Of a stretch of DNA of 56,982 nt, positions 24,770-32,911 are shown in pieces. The notes below the pieces were generated by a model. It was not told the origin of the DNA and did not search any database. It saw only the letters and a program-made list of their open reading frames with translations. The translations under genes and the position numbers were made by a program. Source of the stretch: CAZVYN01 sp964631125 (GTDB lineage Bacteria > Eisenbacteria > RBG-16-71-46 > CAIMUX01); contig CAZVYN010000016.1 of NCBI GenBank assembly GCA_964631125.1, positions 1 to 56,982 on the forward strand, given 5' to 3'. Positions within the stretch are counted from its first letter, which is position 1; every line of letters begins with the position of its first letter.

Positions 24770-25951
24770 ATGTCGATCGACCGCGCAACTCCGCTCCATT
24801 CCCGCGTTCGGGGCTTCGGCGTCACGATCTTCACCGAAATGACGCGGCTCGCGCTCGAGCACCGGGCCGTCAACTTGGCGCAGGGCTTCCCTGATTTTCC
24901 AGGCCCAGACTTTGTCAAGGACGCGGCCGTCGCCGCCATCCGCGACGATCGCAATCAGTACGCGCGCATGGCCGGCGAACTCGTGTTGGTCGAGGCGATC
25001 GCGCGTGACCTCTCGCAGCGACATGGCCTGACCTACGACCCGATGACCGAGGTCTGCGTGACGAGCGGCGCGACCGAAGCCATTCACGACGCGCTGCTGG
25101 CGCTCTGCGGGCCGGGCGACCAAGTGCTCATGCTCGACCCCTCGTACGACTCATACCGCGCGTGCTGCCTGTTGGCCGGCGCCGAGCCCCGGACCATCCC
25201 GCTGCGGGCCCCCGAGTTCACCTGGGACGAAGCCGAAGTGCGAGCGGCGTTCACGGCGAAGACGCGCGTGCTGCTGTTGAACTCGCCGCACAATCCGACC
25301 GGTCGCGCGCTCTCGCGCGAGGAGCTCGAGCTGCTCGCGCAGCTCTGCGTCGAACACGATGTCGTCTGCGTCGCCGACGAGGTGTACGACCGGTTGGTCT
25401 ACGAAGGCGCGCACATTCCGATCGCAACGTGGCCGAGGATGCGGGAGCGAACGCTGACGCTCAACTCGAGCGCGAAGACCTTCAGCCTCACCGGCTGGAA
25501 GATCGGGTGGGCGAGCGGACCGGCGGAGCTGGTGCGTGGGCTCGCGTCGGTGCACCAGTTCGTCACCTTCGCGGTGGCGACGCCGCTGCAGCACGCCATC
25601 GCGCAGGCGCTGGGCGCGCCGCAGACGTACTTCGACGGACTACGCGCCGACTATCTCGCGCGCCGTGATCTGCTGACGTCGGCTCTCGCCGCGGTCGGCT
25701 TCCGGGTGCAGCCCCCGGAGGGCGCCTACTTCGTGATGGCCGACATCGCGCCGTTGACCGACGAGGATGACGTCGCCTTCTGCCGTCGGTTGGTGACCGA
25801 AATCGGCGTGGCCGTGGTGCCGGCGACTGCGCTCTACGCGGATCCAGCGACCGGCGCTCGGCTCGGCCGGAAGCTGGTCCGGTTCGCCTTCTGCAAACGA
25901 CTGGAAACGCTGCGCGCCGCGATCGAACGATTGGGGAAGTTGCGACGATGA
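24770..25951 (+). CDS. PLP-dependent aminotransferase class I/II (methionine/kynurenine aminotransferase type)
   Basis: This fold-type I aminotransferase has 393 residues. VNLAQGFPDFPGPDFV near residue 35 is the marker of the YbdL/kynurenine aminotransferase subgroup; VTSGATEAIHDALLAL is the phosphate-binding loop; LLNSPHNPTGRALS, VADEVYDRLVYEG and SSAKTFSLTGWKIGW (the PLP lysine) follow in order. It would swap an amino group between an amino acid such as methionine or a glutamine analogue and a keto acid in the cytosol. The ATG at 24770 is used; one at 24758 is also in frame. The stop overlaps the ATG of the phosphatase gene (ATGA), so the two are coupled. Confidence 0.92.
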   Translation: MSIDRATPLHSRVRGFGVTIFTEMTRLALEHRAVNLAQGFPDFPGPDFVKDAAVAAIRDDRNQYARMAGELVLVEAIARDLSQRHGLTYDPMTEVCVTSGATEAIHDALLALCGPGDQVLMLDPSYDSYRACCLLAGAEPRTIPLRAPEFTWDEAEVRAAFTAKTRVLLLNSPHNPTGRALSREELELLAQLCVEHDVVCVADEVYDRLVYEGAHIPIATWPRMRERTLTLNSSAKTFSLTGWKIGWASGPAELVRGLASVHQFVTFAVATPLQHAIAQALGAPQTYFDGLRADYLARRDLLTSALAAVGFRVQPPEGAYFVMADIAPLTDEDDVAFCRRLVTEIGVAVVPATALYADPATGARLGRKLVRFAFCKRLETLRAAIERLGKLRR

Positions 25952-26769
25952 GTGTTCCGCGGACTGAAACGGCATCTCGACTGGAGTTGGCCCGAGCCAT
26001 CGCGATCGAAGCGGGCGAACTGATCCTGAGCTACTACCGCACCGATCGGCTCGAAACGGAGACGAAGTCGGATCAGAGTCCGGTCACCACCGCAGATCGT
26101 GGGGCCGAGCGACTTCTGCGCGAACGCATCGCAGCGGTGTTTCCCCAGGACGCGATCTTGGGCGAGGAATATGGCGAAACGGCCGGTACGAGCGGCTATC
26201 GCTGGATCCTCGACCCAATCGACGGCACGAAGTCGTTCGTCCACGGCGTGCCGCTCTTCGGGACACTGATCGGAGTCGAACGTGAGGGGGCTGCGGGGCC
26301 AGCGCAGGCGGTGCAGACCGTCATCGGCGTCACCCACTTCCCGGCGTTGGGTGAGACGCTCTGGGCGGAGCGAGGTTCGGGGGCTTGGTGGATCGAGCGT
26401 CCGGGGGCCGTGGTTCGAGCGGCGCGGGTCTCCAACGTGGCGCGCCTCTCGGGCGGTCTCTTCTCGACCACTTCGGTCGACGCCTTCGCCGACGCGGGAC
26501 AGCTCGATCTCTACGAACGGATTCGCAGCGCTTGCGCGCACTCACGGGGCTGGAGCGACTGCTATGCGTATGCGCTCGTGGCAACCGGACGGGCCGAAAT
26601 CGCCGTCGATCCGGTGATGAAGCCGTGGGACTCCGCGGGTCTGCAGCCGATCGTGGAAGAAGCGGGCGGCCGGTTCACCGATTGGGCGGGGACGCCGTCG
26701 ATCTATACCGGCAACGCCGTGGCGTCGAACGGGCTCGTGCACCCAGAGGCGCTGCGGCTTCTGGGGTAG
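25948..26769 (+). CDS. Inositol monophosphatase-family phosphatase, histidinol-phosphatase-like
   Basis: The product has 273 residues. GEEYGETAG, then WILDPIDGTKSFVHGVPLF, is the metal-binding signature of the IMPase superfamily in the version typical of HisN-type histidinol-phosphate phosphatases (T-K-S-F rather than T-x-N-F). The second metal motif is VDPVMKPWDSAGLQPIVEEA. It needs Mg2+ and removes a phosphate from a small metabolite in the cytosol. Start and stop overlap the aminotransferase gene by 4 bases, so the two are made together; that partnership is compatible with amino-acid metabolism, but no other his genes are here. Other substrates such as inositol phosphates cannot be excluded. 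Confidence 0.88.
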   Translation: MSVPRTETASRLELARAIAIEAGELILSYYRTDRLETETKSDQSPVTTADRGAERLLRERIAAVFPQDAILGEEYGETAGTSGYRWILDPIDGTKSFVHGVPLFGTLIGVEREGAAGPAQAVQTVIGVTHFPALGETLWAERGSGAWWIERPGAVVRAARVSNVARLSGGLFSTTSVDAFADAGQLDLYERIRSACAHSRGWSDCYAYALVATGRAEIAVDPVMKPWDSAGLQPIVEEAGGRFTDWAGTPSIYTGNAVASNGLVHPEALRLLG

Positions 26770-26822
26770 CGTCGGCCGATGGAGCACCCGCGATTTCGAA
26801 CGACGTTGCCAACGCGTAGTCG

Positions 26823-26844
26823 AACACGTTTCGAAACGTGTTCA
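26823..26844. repeat. Perfect 22-bp palindrome, second copy of the 21148 palindrome
   Basis: GAACACGTTTC at 26823-26833 is followed at once by its exact inverse at 26834-26844. The copy at 21148-21169 differs at one base. Sequence to the right of both copies is also alike (GAGAC, a GCTG/GATTC block, GCAG, CACAAC). Both sit between convergent genes. Confidence 0.7.
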
Positions 26845-26884
26845 CTGTGAGACCGGAGCTGATTCGCAGACTCCCGTTCACCAC

Positions 26885-26904
26885 AACTGGGTCTGGACCC
26901 AGTT
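26885..26904. terminator. Short stem-loop between convergent genes
   Basis: AACTGGGTC at 26885-26893 pairs perfectly with GACCCAGTT at 26896-26904 across two bases (TG). It lies 116 bases after the phosphatase stop and 20 bases before the isochorismatase stop on the other strand. There is no T-run, so a terminator role is tentative. Confidence 0.35.
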
Positions 26905-26923
26905 CGGCGCGAAGCGGATCCCA

Positions 26924-27490
26924 CTACCGGATGATTCGGCTCCAGGCGCGGAACGCGTCGGTTCCGGCGGCTCGCAAGAGCTCGAATCCCGCCATCTCGA
27001 CCGAGGTGAAGCGCACGCCGCTCTGTTCCATGCGCCGCAGAGCAATCTCGACGTCGCGTGGGCGACGGGACGAAACAGCGTCTACCGCGAGAAAGACCGT
27101 GTACCCCAGGTCGCGGAGTTGCACGGCGGTCTGGAGTACGCAGACATGCGCTTCGATCCCGCAGAGCACGACCTCGCGACGGCCGAGCGCCTCGAGCGCG
27201 CTGACGAAGGAGGGCGCCGCGCCGCCACCGAACGTCATCTTCTCGATCGGCGCGAACGATCGCCCGAGTCGCCCGAGTCGCCCGAGTGTCGCCACGATGC
27301 TCGGATCGGTCGGGCCGAGTCCCTTGCGGTACTGCTCGGTCACGACGATCGGCGCCTCGACCAGAGTGAAAGCCTCGATCAAGCGAGAGATGGCGGGAAG
27401 GAGCGACGCCGCGCCGTCGATGTGCGGCAGGAGTTTCTCCTGCACATCGACCACCACCAGAACAGCTTCGTTGCGATCGATCAGCGGCAT
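26924..27490 (-). CDS. Isochorismatase-family cysteine hydrolase (YcaC-like)
   Basis: The product has 188 residues. The catalytic triad of the family is visible: D15 in VLVVVDVQEKLLPHID, a Lys in FAPIEKMTFGGG, and Cys in CGIEAHVCVLQTAVQL, which contains the non-proline cis-peptide region. Family members hydrolyse a range of small amides, vinyl ethers or pyrazinamide-like compounds; the exact substrate is not predictable. It is soluble and cytosolic. The gene follows the SRPBCC gene by 28 bp in the same direction. A short GRLGRLGR run marks a small 9-base duplication. Confidence 0.9.
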   Translation of the reverse strand: MPLIDRNEAVLVVVDVQEKLLPHIDGAASLLPAISRLIEAFTLVEAPIVVTEQYRKGLGPTDPSIVATLGRLGRLGRSFAPIEKMTFGGGAAPSFVSALEALGRREVVLCGIEAHVCVLQTAVQLRDLGYTVFLAVDAVSSRRPRDVEIALRRMEQSGVRFTSVEMAGFELLRAAGTDAFRAWSRIIR

Positions 27491-27518
27491 CGTGCGGTCC
27501 CCGCAGGTTTCGTGGTTG

Positions 27519-27959
27519 TCAGTTGTCCGCGTAGCGTTGGTCCCAGGTGCGGTCGGGATCGTGATTTCGCAGGTCGACGCCGAAATCGACGGCGGCTTTC
27601 AGCGCGAGCAGAACCGAGATCCATCCGGCCTCTGTCTCGTCGCGCCAGGCGAGCGGCACGCCGACATCTTCGAGTGTGAGGTCGGTTCCTCCGACGCCGT
27701 CGGCGGTCAGCGTGAAAGTGGCGGCGGATCGGCCCAAGGAGCGAACCGAGTAGCGAGACGGCGGTGTCGATTCGAGAAGCTCGAGCGTGGTCACCATCCC
27801 GTTGGGGAAGCACCACTTGATGCCGCGTTCGCCTTCGACCGCCGACTCCGCCCAGAATCGCGCGCGGCCTTCGTCGGTGGCCAGGAACTCGAAGACGCGC
27901 TCGCGAGGAGAGGCGAGGTGGATGCGCCAGACGATCGGTTCGCCGGATTCGGTGGACAC
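27519..27959 (-). CDS. SRPBCC-family protein (AHSA1/START-like lipid-binding fold)
   Basis: This 146-residue protein has the START/Bet v1-type pattern: VWRIHLASPRERVFEFLATD at the N-terminus, GRARFWAESAVE, and the C-terminal helix region GWISVLLALKAAVDFGVDLR. These proteins hold a hydrophobic ligand in a cavity or act as small chaperones or cyclases; the ligand is unknown. The ending (DLRNHDPDRTWDQRYADN) is a familiar tail in this group. The gene diverges from maf at 28010 across 50 bp and precedes the isochorismatase gene. Confidence 0.83.
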   Translation of the reverse strand: MSTESGEPIVWRIHLASPRERVFEFLATDEGRARFWAESAVEGERGIKWCFPNGMVTTLELLESTPPSRYSVRSLGRSAATFTLTADGVGGTDLTLEDVGVPLAWRDETEAGWISVLLALKAAVDFGVDLRNHDPDRTWDQRYADN

Positions 27960-28009
27960 CGGGCCAAGATAGCAGCCCGCCTCGAACGCGAGTATCCTCG
28001 GCTCTCGCC

Positions 28010-28630
28010 ATGCTCAACTCTCCGACTTTGCCGCTCTTGCTGGCCTCGACCTCGCCTTCGCGCCGGGTGCTGCTCTCGCGGCTGCGCGTACCGTTCGAGG
28101 TCGTCGCGCCGAGCTACGAGGAGCCGCCGCTGCCGCGCGGCCACCACGAGGACGCCGCCGTGCATGCCATGGCGCTGGAGCGCGCGCGCGGCAAGGCGAC
28201 GTCGGTAGCCGAGATCAACCCGGGCGCCGTGGTCATCGGGTCGGATCAGATCTGTCTCTGCGAGGGCGAGCTGTTCGGCAAGCCGGGAACGGAGGAACGG
28301 GCGATCGAGCAACTCACGCGCCTCGCGGGTCGAGAGCATCGGCTCGTCGGTGCGCTGGTCGTGGCCGGACCCGAGCGGGATCGTTGGCAAAGCGCCGTGA
28401 TCGAGACTCCGCTTCGGCTGCGCAAGCTGCGCGACGACGAGATCCGCGCCTATGTTGCGCTGGAGCGGCCGCTCGACTCGGCCGGCGCCTACTACATGGA
28501 ATCGCTCGGGATCGCTCTCTTCGAGTCGATCGGCGGCGACGATCCCACCGCGATCCAGGGACTGCCGCTGATTACACTAGTCGCGATGCTCGAAGCGGCC
28601 GGCTACCGCGTATTGGCGAACGCTCGATGA
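28010..28630 (+). CDS. Maf/YceF-family nucleotide pyrophosphatase
   Basis: The product has 206 residues. LLLASTSPSRRVLLSRL is the Maf phosphate-binding motif at the N-terminus, followed by VVIGSDQICLCEGELFGKPG and the ending IQGLPLITLVAMLE. The G-S-D-Q-I version and GLPLI ending fit the YceF branch, which hydrolyses 7-methyl-GTP and similar modified nucleotides to the monophosphate and is thought to keep them out of RNA and DNA. It is cytosolic. The TGA stop overlaps the ATG of the squalene/phytoene synthase gene by 4 bases. Confidence 0.9.
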   Translation: MLNSPTLPLLLASTSPSRRVLLSRLRVPFEVVAPSYEEPPLPRGHHEDAAVHAMALERARGKATSVAEINPGAVVIGSDQICLCEGELFGKPGTEERAIEQLTRLAGREHRLVGALVVAGPERDRWQSAVIETPLRLRKLRDDEIRAYVALERPLDSAGAYYMESLGIALFESIGGDDPTAIQGLPLITLVAMLEAAGYRVLANAR

Positions 28631-29721
28631 GTCCGCCGTCTGATCGCGAATGCTGCCGCGAGATCCTGCCGAGCGTCTCGCGCACGTTCGCGCTCACCAT
28701 CCAGGTCTTGCCGAATGATCTGCGCGACGCGGTCACCATCGCGTACCTCCTCTGTCGTCTGGCCGACACGCTGGAGGACGCGACCGAGGCGGATCCGACG
28801 CAGCGCATCGATGGCCTGGAGTCGCTCGCTCGTTCGCTGGCGCAGACCGACCCGCCGTCGCCCTGTGATCTCACCACGCTCAACGCCTCGCTGGCGCCGG
28901 TGCTCGGGCTGCCGATCCGGGACCACGCCAGTGCGCGTCTCTTGGCCGAACGCGAGGTCGTCTTTCGCGCGTATGCGTCGCTCCGTCCCGCGCAGCGCGC
29001 GATCTTGTCGCGTTGGGTGCAGGCGATGGCGCTGGGCATGTCGAGTTTCGTCGCGCGCGAGCTCGTGACGAATGACGCCCGCGCGGCGCAGGGCGACGTG
29101 CGCTTCTCGCTGCAGACGGTGGAGGAGCTGAGGCTCTACGCGTACTACGTCGCGGGTACGGTCGGGCATCTGCTGACCGATCTGTTCGTCGAGAGACTGG
29201 GGTCGCGGCTCGATTCGGTCCAGGAACGGCTTCGTGAACGCGCCGCGCCCTTCGGGCTGGGCCTGCAGTTCACCAACATCCTGCAAGACATCGCCGACGA
29301 TCGTCGCCGCGGATGGAGCTATGTGCCCGAGGATCTGGCGGCGCGACACGGCACATCGAATCGGAATCTCGCGCATCCGGAGCAGCGGCAGGCGGGATTG
29401 CGCGTGGTCGGCGAGTTGGTCAGCGAGGCGGTCGGCTATCTCGATCAGGCGGTCGAGTTCAGTCTGCTGCTGCCGCGATCGATGCCGCGACTGCGGCTGT
29501 TCTGTTTGTGGCCGACCTTCTTCGCGCTGCGCACACTCGGCCGTATCTGCGGCGAGGAACGCGTCCTGGCGGGCGACGAGCGGGTGCGGATCACGCGCCG
29601 GGATGTCCGCGGGCTGATGGGCGCGACTTCGGCGGCCTGCTTGGTCGATCCGGCGGTGGAGTGGCTCTACCGGGGCGAGCGAGAGCGCTTGGGGCGTCGA
29701 CTGGCGATCGTGGCGGGTTGA
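28627..29721 (+). CDS. Squalene/phytoene synthase family protein, closest to eukaryote-like squalene synthases
   Basis: The product has 364 residues. Both Mg2+-diphosphate motifs are present: D47-x-x-E50-D51 in CRLADTLEDAT and D221-x-x-D224-D225 in NILQDIADDRRRGWSYVP. SVSRTFALTIQVLPNDLRDA at the N-terminus is closer to squalene synthase than to phytoene synthase. The enzyme would join two farnesyl diphosphates head to head, giving squalene or an intermediate for hopanoid, sterol or carotenoid synthesis. It lacks the C-terminal membrane anchor of the eukaryotic enzyme but has a hydrophobic LFCLWPTFFALRTLG segment. It overlaps maf by 4 bases. No cyclase or HpnC/HpnE genes are in the window. Confidence 0.9.
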   Translation: MSPPSDRECCREILPSVSRTFALTIQVLPNDLRDAVTIAYLLCRLADTLEDATEADPTQRIDGLESLARSLAQTDPPSPCDLTTLNASLAPVLGLPIRDHASARLLAEREVVFRAYASLRPAQRAILSRWVQAMALGMSSFVARELVTNDARAAQGDVRFSLQTVEELRLYAYYVAGTVGHLLTDLFVERLGSRLDSVQERLRERAAPFGLGLQFTNILQDIADDRRRGWSYVPEDLAARHGTSNRNLAHPEQRQAGLRVVGELVSEAVGYLDQAVEFSLLLPRSMPRLRLFCLWPTFFALRTLGRICGEERVLAGDERVRITRRDVRGLMGATSAACLVDPAVEWLYRGERERLGRRLAIVAG

Positions 29722-29732
29722 GTCACGCCCGA

Positions 29733-30040
29733 CTCTTCCAACTCTTCTAGCGTGCGCGGCCAGTCGTTGCGCAGGAGGCGAGAGAGCGAGCGGTCGGCGA
29801 AGAGTCTGCCGCCGGTCTGACAGGCCGCGCAGTAGTTCGCCTCGTTCTCGGCGTAGACGATCCGTTGCACCGGCGAGCCGCCATGCGGACGCGGCTGCCC
29901 GAACTTTCCGTGGACCGCCATCCCCTCATGACCGACCGCAACACAAACGGACTCGCGAACCGCAGCCGCTCCAGCGTCTGCCCGACCACCCGCCCACGCA
30001 GCGCTTCGACGTAGACCGTGACATCCGGCAGTTCGGGCAT
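29733..30040 (-). pseudogene. Gutted formamidopyrimidine-DNA glycosylase (Fpg/Nei family)
   Basis: The ATG at 30040 opens the Fpg hallmark MPELPDVTVYVEALRGRVVG with the catalytic Pro2 and Glu3, and runs to SPFVLRSV (about 37 residues). Near 29928 the frame changes, and the next recognisable part is the C-terminal zinc-finger region (VHGKFGQPRPHGG, then QRIVYAENEANYCAACQ and RSLSRLLRNDWPRTLEELEE). Some 180 to 190 residues of the enzyme are missing. The first Cys pair of the finger (C-P-x-C-G) reads R-P-H-G-G and only the second (C-A-A-C) remains. The frame also runs on over the end of the squalene synthase gene. It cannot make a working glycosylase. Confidence 0.85.
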
Positions 30041-30149
30041 CCGACCGGACTCCCCGTCGTTTTCCGCAGCGAGACCCCATTCCACGCAGCTACGGCGCGG
30101 GCTACTCTACCGGCCGCTTCGTCTACCCAGAGCAACCGTTGGAGGAGTC

Positions 30150-30875
30150 GTGGCAGAACTGTTCACCGTAGAGAACCTCATCGCGCTCCTCACGCTGACG
30201 AGCCTCGAGGTGGTCCTCGGGATCGACAACATCGTCTTCATCGCGATCATCACCGGCCGGCTGCCGCAGGAACATCAGCGCTCGACCCGGCAGCTCGGGC
30301 TCGTCCTCGCGATGGGGATGCGGATCCTCCTGCTCCTCGCCATCAAGTGGGTCATGCAACTCACGACTCCGCTGGTCACGCTCCTCGGGCAGGGCTTCTC
30401 GGGGCGCGACCTCATCCTCGGGATCGGAGGCGCCTTCCTCATCGCCAAGGCGACGCTCGAGATCCACGAGCGGACGGAGCACGCGCACGGCGCCCACCCG
30501 GGCGCGCCGAAGAAGAAGGCGATGTCGAAGGGGTCGGCCATCGCGCAGATCCTGGCGCTGGACTTGGTCTTCTCGCTCGATTCCGTCATCACCGCGGTCG
30601 GCATGGCGAAGCGAATCGAGGTCATGATCGCCGCCGTCGTGATCGCGGTGGTCGTCATGCTCATCTTCGCGGGTCGGGTCAGCAGCTATATCGAGCACCA
30701 TCCCGCCATCAAGATGCTGGCGCTCTCGTTCCTGCTCTTGATCGGAGTCATGCTCGTGGCCGAGTCGTTCGGTCAACATGTCGAACACGGGTACATCTAC
30801 TTCGCGATGGCCTTCTCCCTCGGAGTCGAGTTGCTCAACCAGCGAGCGAGCAGGCGGCACGGAGCGCACGCCTGA
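30150..30875 (+). CDS. TerC-family integral membrane protein
   Basis: This 241-residue inner-membrane protein has about seven hydrophobic segments. LTLTSLEVVLGIDNIVFIAI and DLVFSLDSVITAVGMAK are the paired, acidic TerC motifs, in which the Asp residues within membrane segments are thought to bind metal ions. A His-rich cytoplasmic loop (HERTEHAHGAHPGAPKKK) separates the two halves. TerC proteins are linked to tellurite resistance and, in several bacteria, to manganese efflux that loads exported metalloproteins. GTG at 30150 follows GGAGGAG. The stop overlaps the next ATG by 1 base. Confidence 0.92.
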   Translation: MAELFTVENLIALLTLTSLEVVLGIDNIVFIAIITGRLPQEHQRSTRQLGLVLAMGMRILLLLAIKWVMQLTTPLVTLLGQGFSGRDLILGIGGAFLIAKATLEIHERTEHAHGAHPGAPKKKAMSKGSAIAQILALDLVFSLDSVITAVGMAKRIEVMIAAVVIAVVVMLIFAGRVSSYIEHHPAIKMLALSFLLLIGVMLVAESFGQHVEHGYIYFAMAFSLGVELLNQRASRRHGAHA

Positions 30876-31075
30876 TGCACGCGGAGAACGGACAGATGGT
30901 GATCGCCCTCTACCGCCCCAAGGCGGGAAACGAAGAGGGATGCCTGGCGGAGATCCGGCAGCATCTCCCGGCCCTCCGCCGCCTCGGCCGAGCGAACCTC
31001 CTTCGCCTTGGTTCCGATTCACACCTTGCCCTAGAATCTGAGCCCGGTTCACTCCACTTCCGCACTTCTCGCTAA
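30875..31075 (+). pseudogene. Short reading frame, probable 5' remnant of an ABM-like protein gene
   Basis: A frame of 66 residues starts at the ATG that overlaps the terC stop (TGATG). Residues 8 to 36 (MVIALYRPKAGNEEGCLAEI, then RQHLPALRRLG) resemble the N-terminus of small antibiotic-biosynthesis-monooxygenase-like proteins of about 100 residues, but the rest (ANLLRLGSDSHLALESEPGS) does not continue the fold. A frameshift or truncation after about residue 40 is the simple explanation. It may still be translated together with terC. Confidence 0.4.
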
Positions 31076-31101
31076 TCAGCTACTTCGGAGACACCACGCG
31101 C

Positions 31102-32016
31102 ATGACCTCACGTCGCCCGCCCGCGCTCTTCCCTCTCGCCCTCCTCTCCGTCTGCATTGCGTTCGTCGCTCTGGGCTGTGGCGATGACGACGACCCCATC
31201 GAGCCGCCGACCAGCCGCCAGCCGATCTTCGGCTTCGAGGCGGGAAACGGCTTCACCCGAGAGCTGTGGAGAGAGGTCAACAGCGCGGTCGTCCGCAGCA
31301 ACGATCTCAGCGCGATCGACACCGTTTCGGTCGCGCCGGAACCCGGCACGGCCACACCCGGCGTCGACTTTTCGAGCGCGACGCAGCGAGTGATCTTCGA
31401 CGTCGGCGAGACTCGAAAGGCTCTGCGTTCGCTCGTCTTGTTGGACGCCGAGACCGAGGCCCAGGTCGACGAGTCGTACGCGCTCGTCCTGAGCGGGCCT
31501 TCAGCCGGGTCGATCGAGCCGACGGCGCGACGGTTTCAGGTCACGGTCTCCGATGAGGTACCCGGGTTCGCGCTACCGGATGTCAATTCGAACTCGCCCA
31601 GCCACAAGACTGATGTCGCGCCGAGCCAATACCTGCAGAAAGTGTCTGCCTGGTACTTCGGACACGCGACCTGAGGCTATTGCCGAAGCCAGTTTGGCTT
31701 CATGAATCAGATGCAGGCCGAGATCGAGACGCAGGTAGGTGATGGTCCGTGCCAGTTCATCGGGGTGAACGAGAACGGACATGCCGGGAGCAACGAGGCG
31801 ATGTGCGAGGGCCGCGTGCTGCCGTGGCTGCAAGATCGAGCGGAGGTCGATGTCTGGAAGACGCTCTGGAAGCCGGTCTACCGCGACGTCGTGATCTTGA
31901 ATGGAGACGGGCGGGTCCGAGCGGTCTACAACGTGACCGAGCACGATCTGAACAACCCGGCCAACTACGCCGCGCTCAAGACGCTCTTGCTCGAGGCGAT
32001 CGCAGCGCGGCCCTAG
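31102..32016 (+). CDS. Selenocysteine-containing Calx-beta/redoxin lipoprotein
   Basis: Read through the in-frame TGA at 31672, the gene encodes 304 residues. Residues 1-26 are a lipoprotein signal (A-L-G-C, C26) followed by an Asp-rich tether. Residues about 50-155 form a Calx-beta-like module (TVSVAPEPGTATPGVDFSSA, then VGETRKALRSLVLLD and DESYALVLSGP). From about 155 a thioredoxin-fold redoxin domain starts (VPGFALPDVNSNSPSHKT, KVSAWYFGHAT), then U191-G-Y-C194, then RSQFGFMNQMQAEIE and a normal redoxin end (YRDVVILNGDGRVRAVYNVT). The UGA stands exactly where the first Cys of a CxxC redox centre belongs, and homology continues in the same frame, so this is a selenoprotein and not two genes. 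It would face the periplasm as a thiol/selenol oxidoreductase. Its 3' end overlaps the PAP2 gene by 41 bases. Confidence 0.85.
31672..31701 (+). promoter_or_regulatory. UGA selenocysteine codon with bacterial SECIS-like hairpin
   Basis: The TGA at 31672-31674 is followed by GAAGCC (31685-31690), a 5-base loop AGTTT (31691-31695) and GGCTTC (31696-31701), a perfect 6-bp stem. The loop begins 16 bases after the UGA and has G as its second base, which fits the spacing and loop G known for bacterial SECIS elements read by SelB. selA, selB and tRNA-Sec are not in the window. Confidence 0.75.
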
Positions 32017-32911
32017 TCCGATACCCGGCGCGCGCCTGCCGCGTCACTCGCGTCAGTCTGCGGTGCAGGCCAGGACCGAGATTTCCGGCGATCACGCCCC
32101 AGATGAGCCCGGCCACGGCATCCACGGCGTAGTGGAAGCCGCCGTAGACGGTGCCGAAGAAGATCCCGACCGCGATGAAGGCCATGGCGTACGACATCGG
32201 GCGTGAGAACCGGTGCGCCATCATGGCGACGACGACCGCGGCCGCGACGTGGGAGGAAGGGAACGCCGCGCCGACGGCGGCCCCGCGTGCGAGCATGGCG
32301 TGCACGATCGGCGGGAAGATGCCGAAGCTCGCCACCACCGGGCGCTCCAGTTCGTAGTACGGGCCGCGCACCGGGAACAGGATGAACGTCGCGTAGCAGA
32401 CCAGGAACGTCAGCATGATGGTGGTGACGAATCCGCGGAGCAGCTCGGATCGTCCCCGGAAGAAGAGGGTGAGTCCGAGGGTCGGGACGAGCGCGATGTA
32501 GGCCAGATAGCAGAAGTGCAGCAGCTCGCTCAGCAACCGCGACGGCGCCCACTGACTGAAGATCAGGCTCGGCAGCGCGCCGAAGAGGGCGCGCTCCCAG
32601 CGCAGGACGAGGGCGTCGTGGTAGCCGTCCGTGAAAGCGCGGCCGAGCGCCGCGGTTTCCGAGTAGGCGAGCGTGAGGAGAAGCAGCGGATACGCCTCGC
32701 GCAAGAACTGGAACGGCCTCCAGCCGGCGCGCGGCGCCCAGCGCAACAGCGCCAGGCCGGCCAACGCGGTCGAGTAGAGCACGAGACGCAACTCGTGCGA
32801 GGGAACACGCGACCCGCCGAGCGCGACCACCGCGAGACAGAAGGCGACGTAGGCCATCGAGACGAGGTCGATCGGCGTGTAGCCGCGAAACCGAGCGGGA
32901 TCTAGAGCCAT
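31976..32911 (-). CDS. PAP2-superfamily integral membrane enzyme, possible phosphosphingolipid (inositol phosphorylceramide-type) synthase
   Basis: The product has 311 residues with at least six membrane segments. The PAP2 phosphate-site motifs are present: FPVRGPYYE, FPSSHVAAAVVVAMM, and YGGFHYAVDAVAG (H and D of motif 3). This arrangement, with FPVRGPYY before the P-S-S-H, resembles the PAP2_3/Aur1 group, which includes inositol phosphorylceramide synthases that move a phospho-headgroup onto ceramide. The ATG at 32911 overlaps the reductase stop by 10 bases, so it is coupled to the sphingolipid genes upstream. A plain lipid phosphatase is the alternative. A longer reading from 33121 adds non-coding-looking residues. 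Confidence 0.8.
   Translation of the reverse strand: MALDPARFRGYTPIDLVSMAYVAFCLAVVALGGSRVPSHELRLVLYSTALAGLALLRWAPRAGWRPFQFLREAYPLLLLTLAYSETAALGRAFTDGYHDALVLRWERALFGALPSLIFSQWAPSRLLSELLHFCYLAYIALVPTLGLTLFFRGRSELLRGFVTTIMLTFLVCYATFILFPVRGPYYELERPVVASFGIFPPIVHAMLARGAAVGAAFPSSHVAAAVVVAMMAHRFSRPMSYAMAFIAVGIFFGTVYGGFHYAVDAVAGLIWGVIAGNLGPGLHRRLTRVTRQARAGYRTRAALRSPRARAS

Noticed and set aside
31102..31674. A complete 190-residue Calx-beta lipoprotein gene ending at TGA, followed by a separate gene from 31702
   Set aside because: The TGA cuts a redoxin domain at its redox motif, both parts are in the same frame, the second part has no ribosome site, and a SECIS-like hairpin follows the TGA. One selenoprotein explains all of this better.
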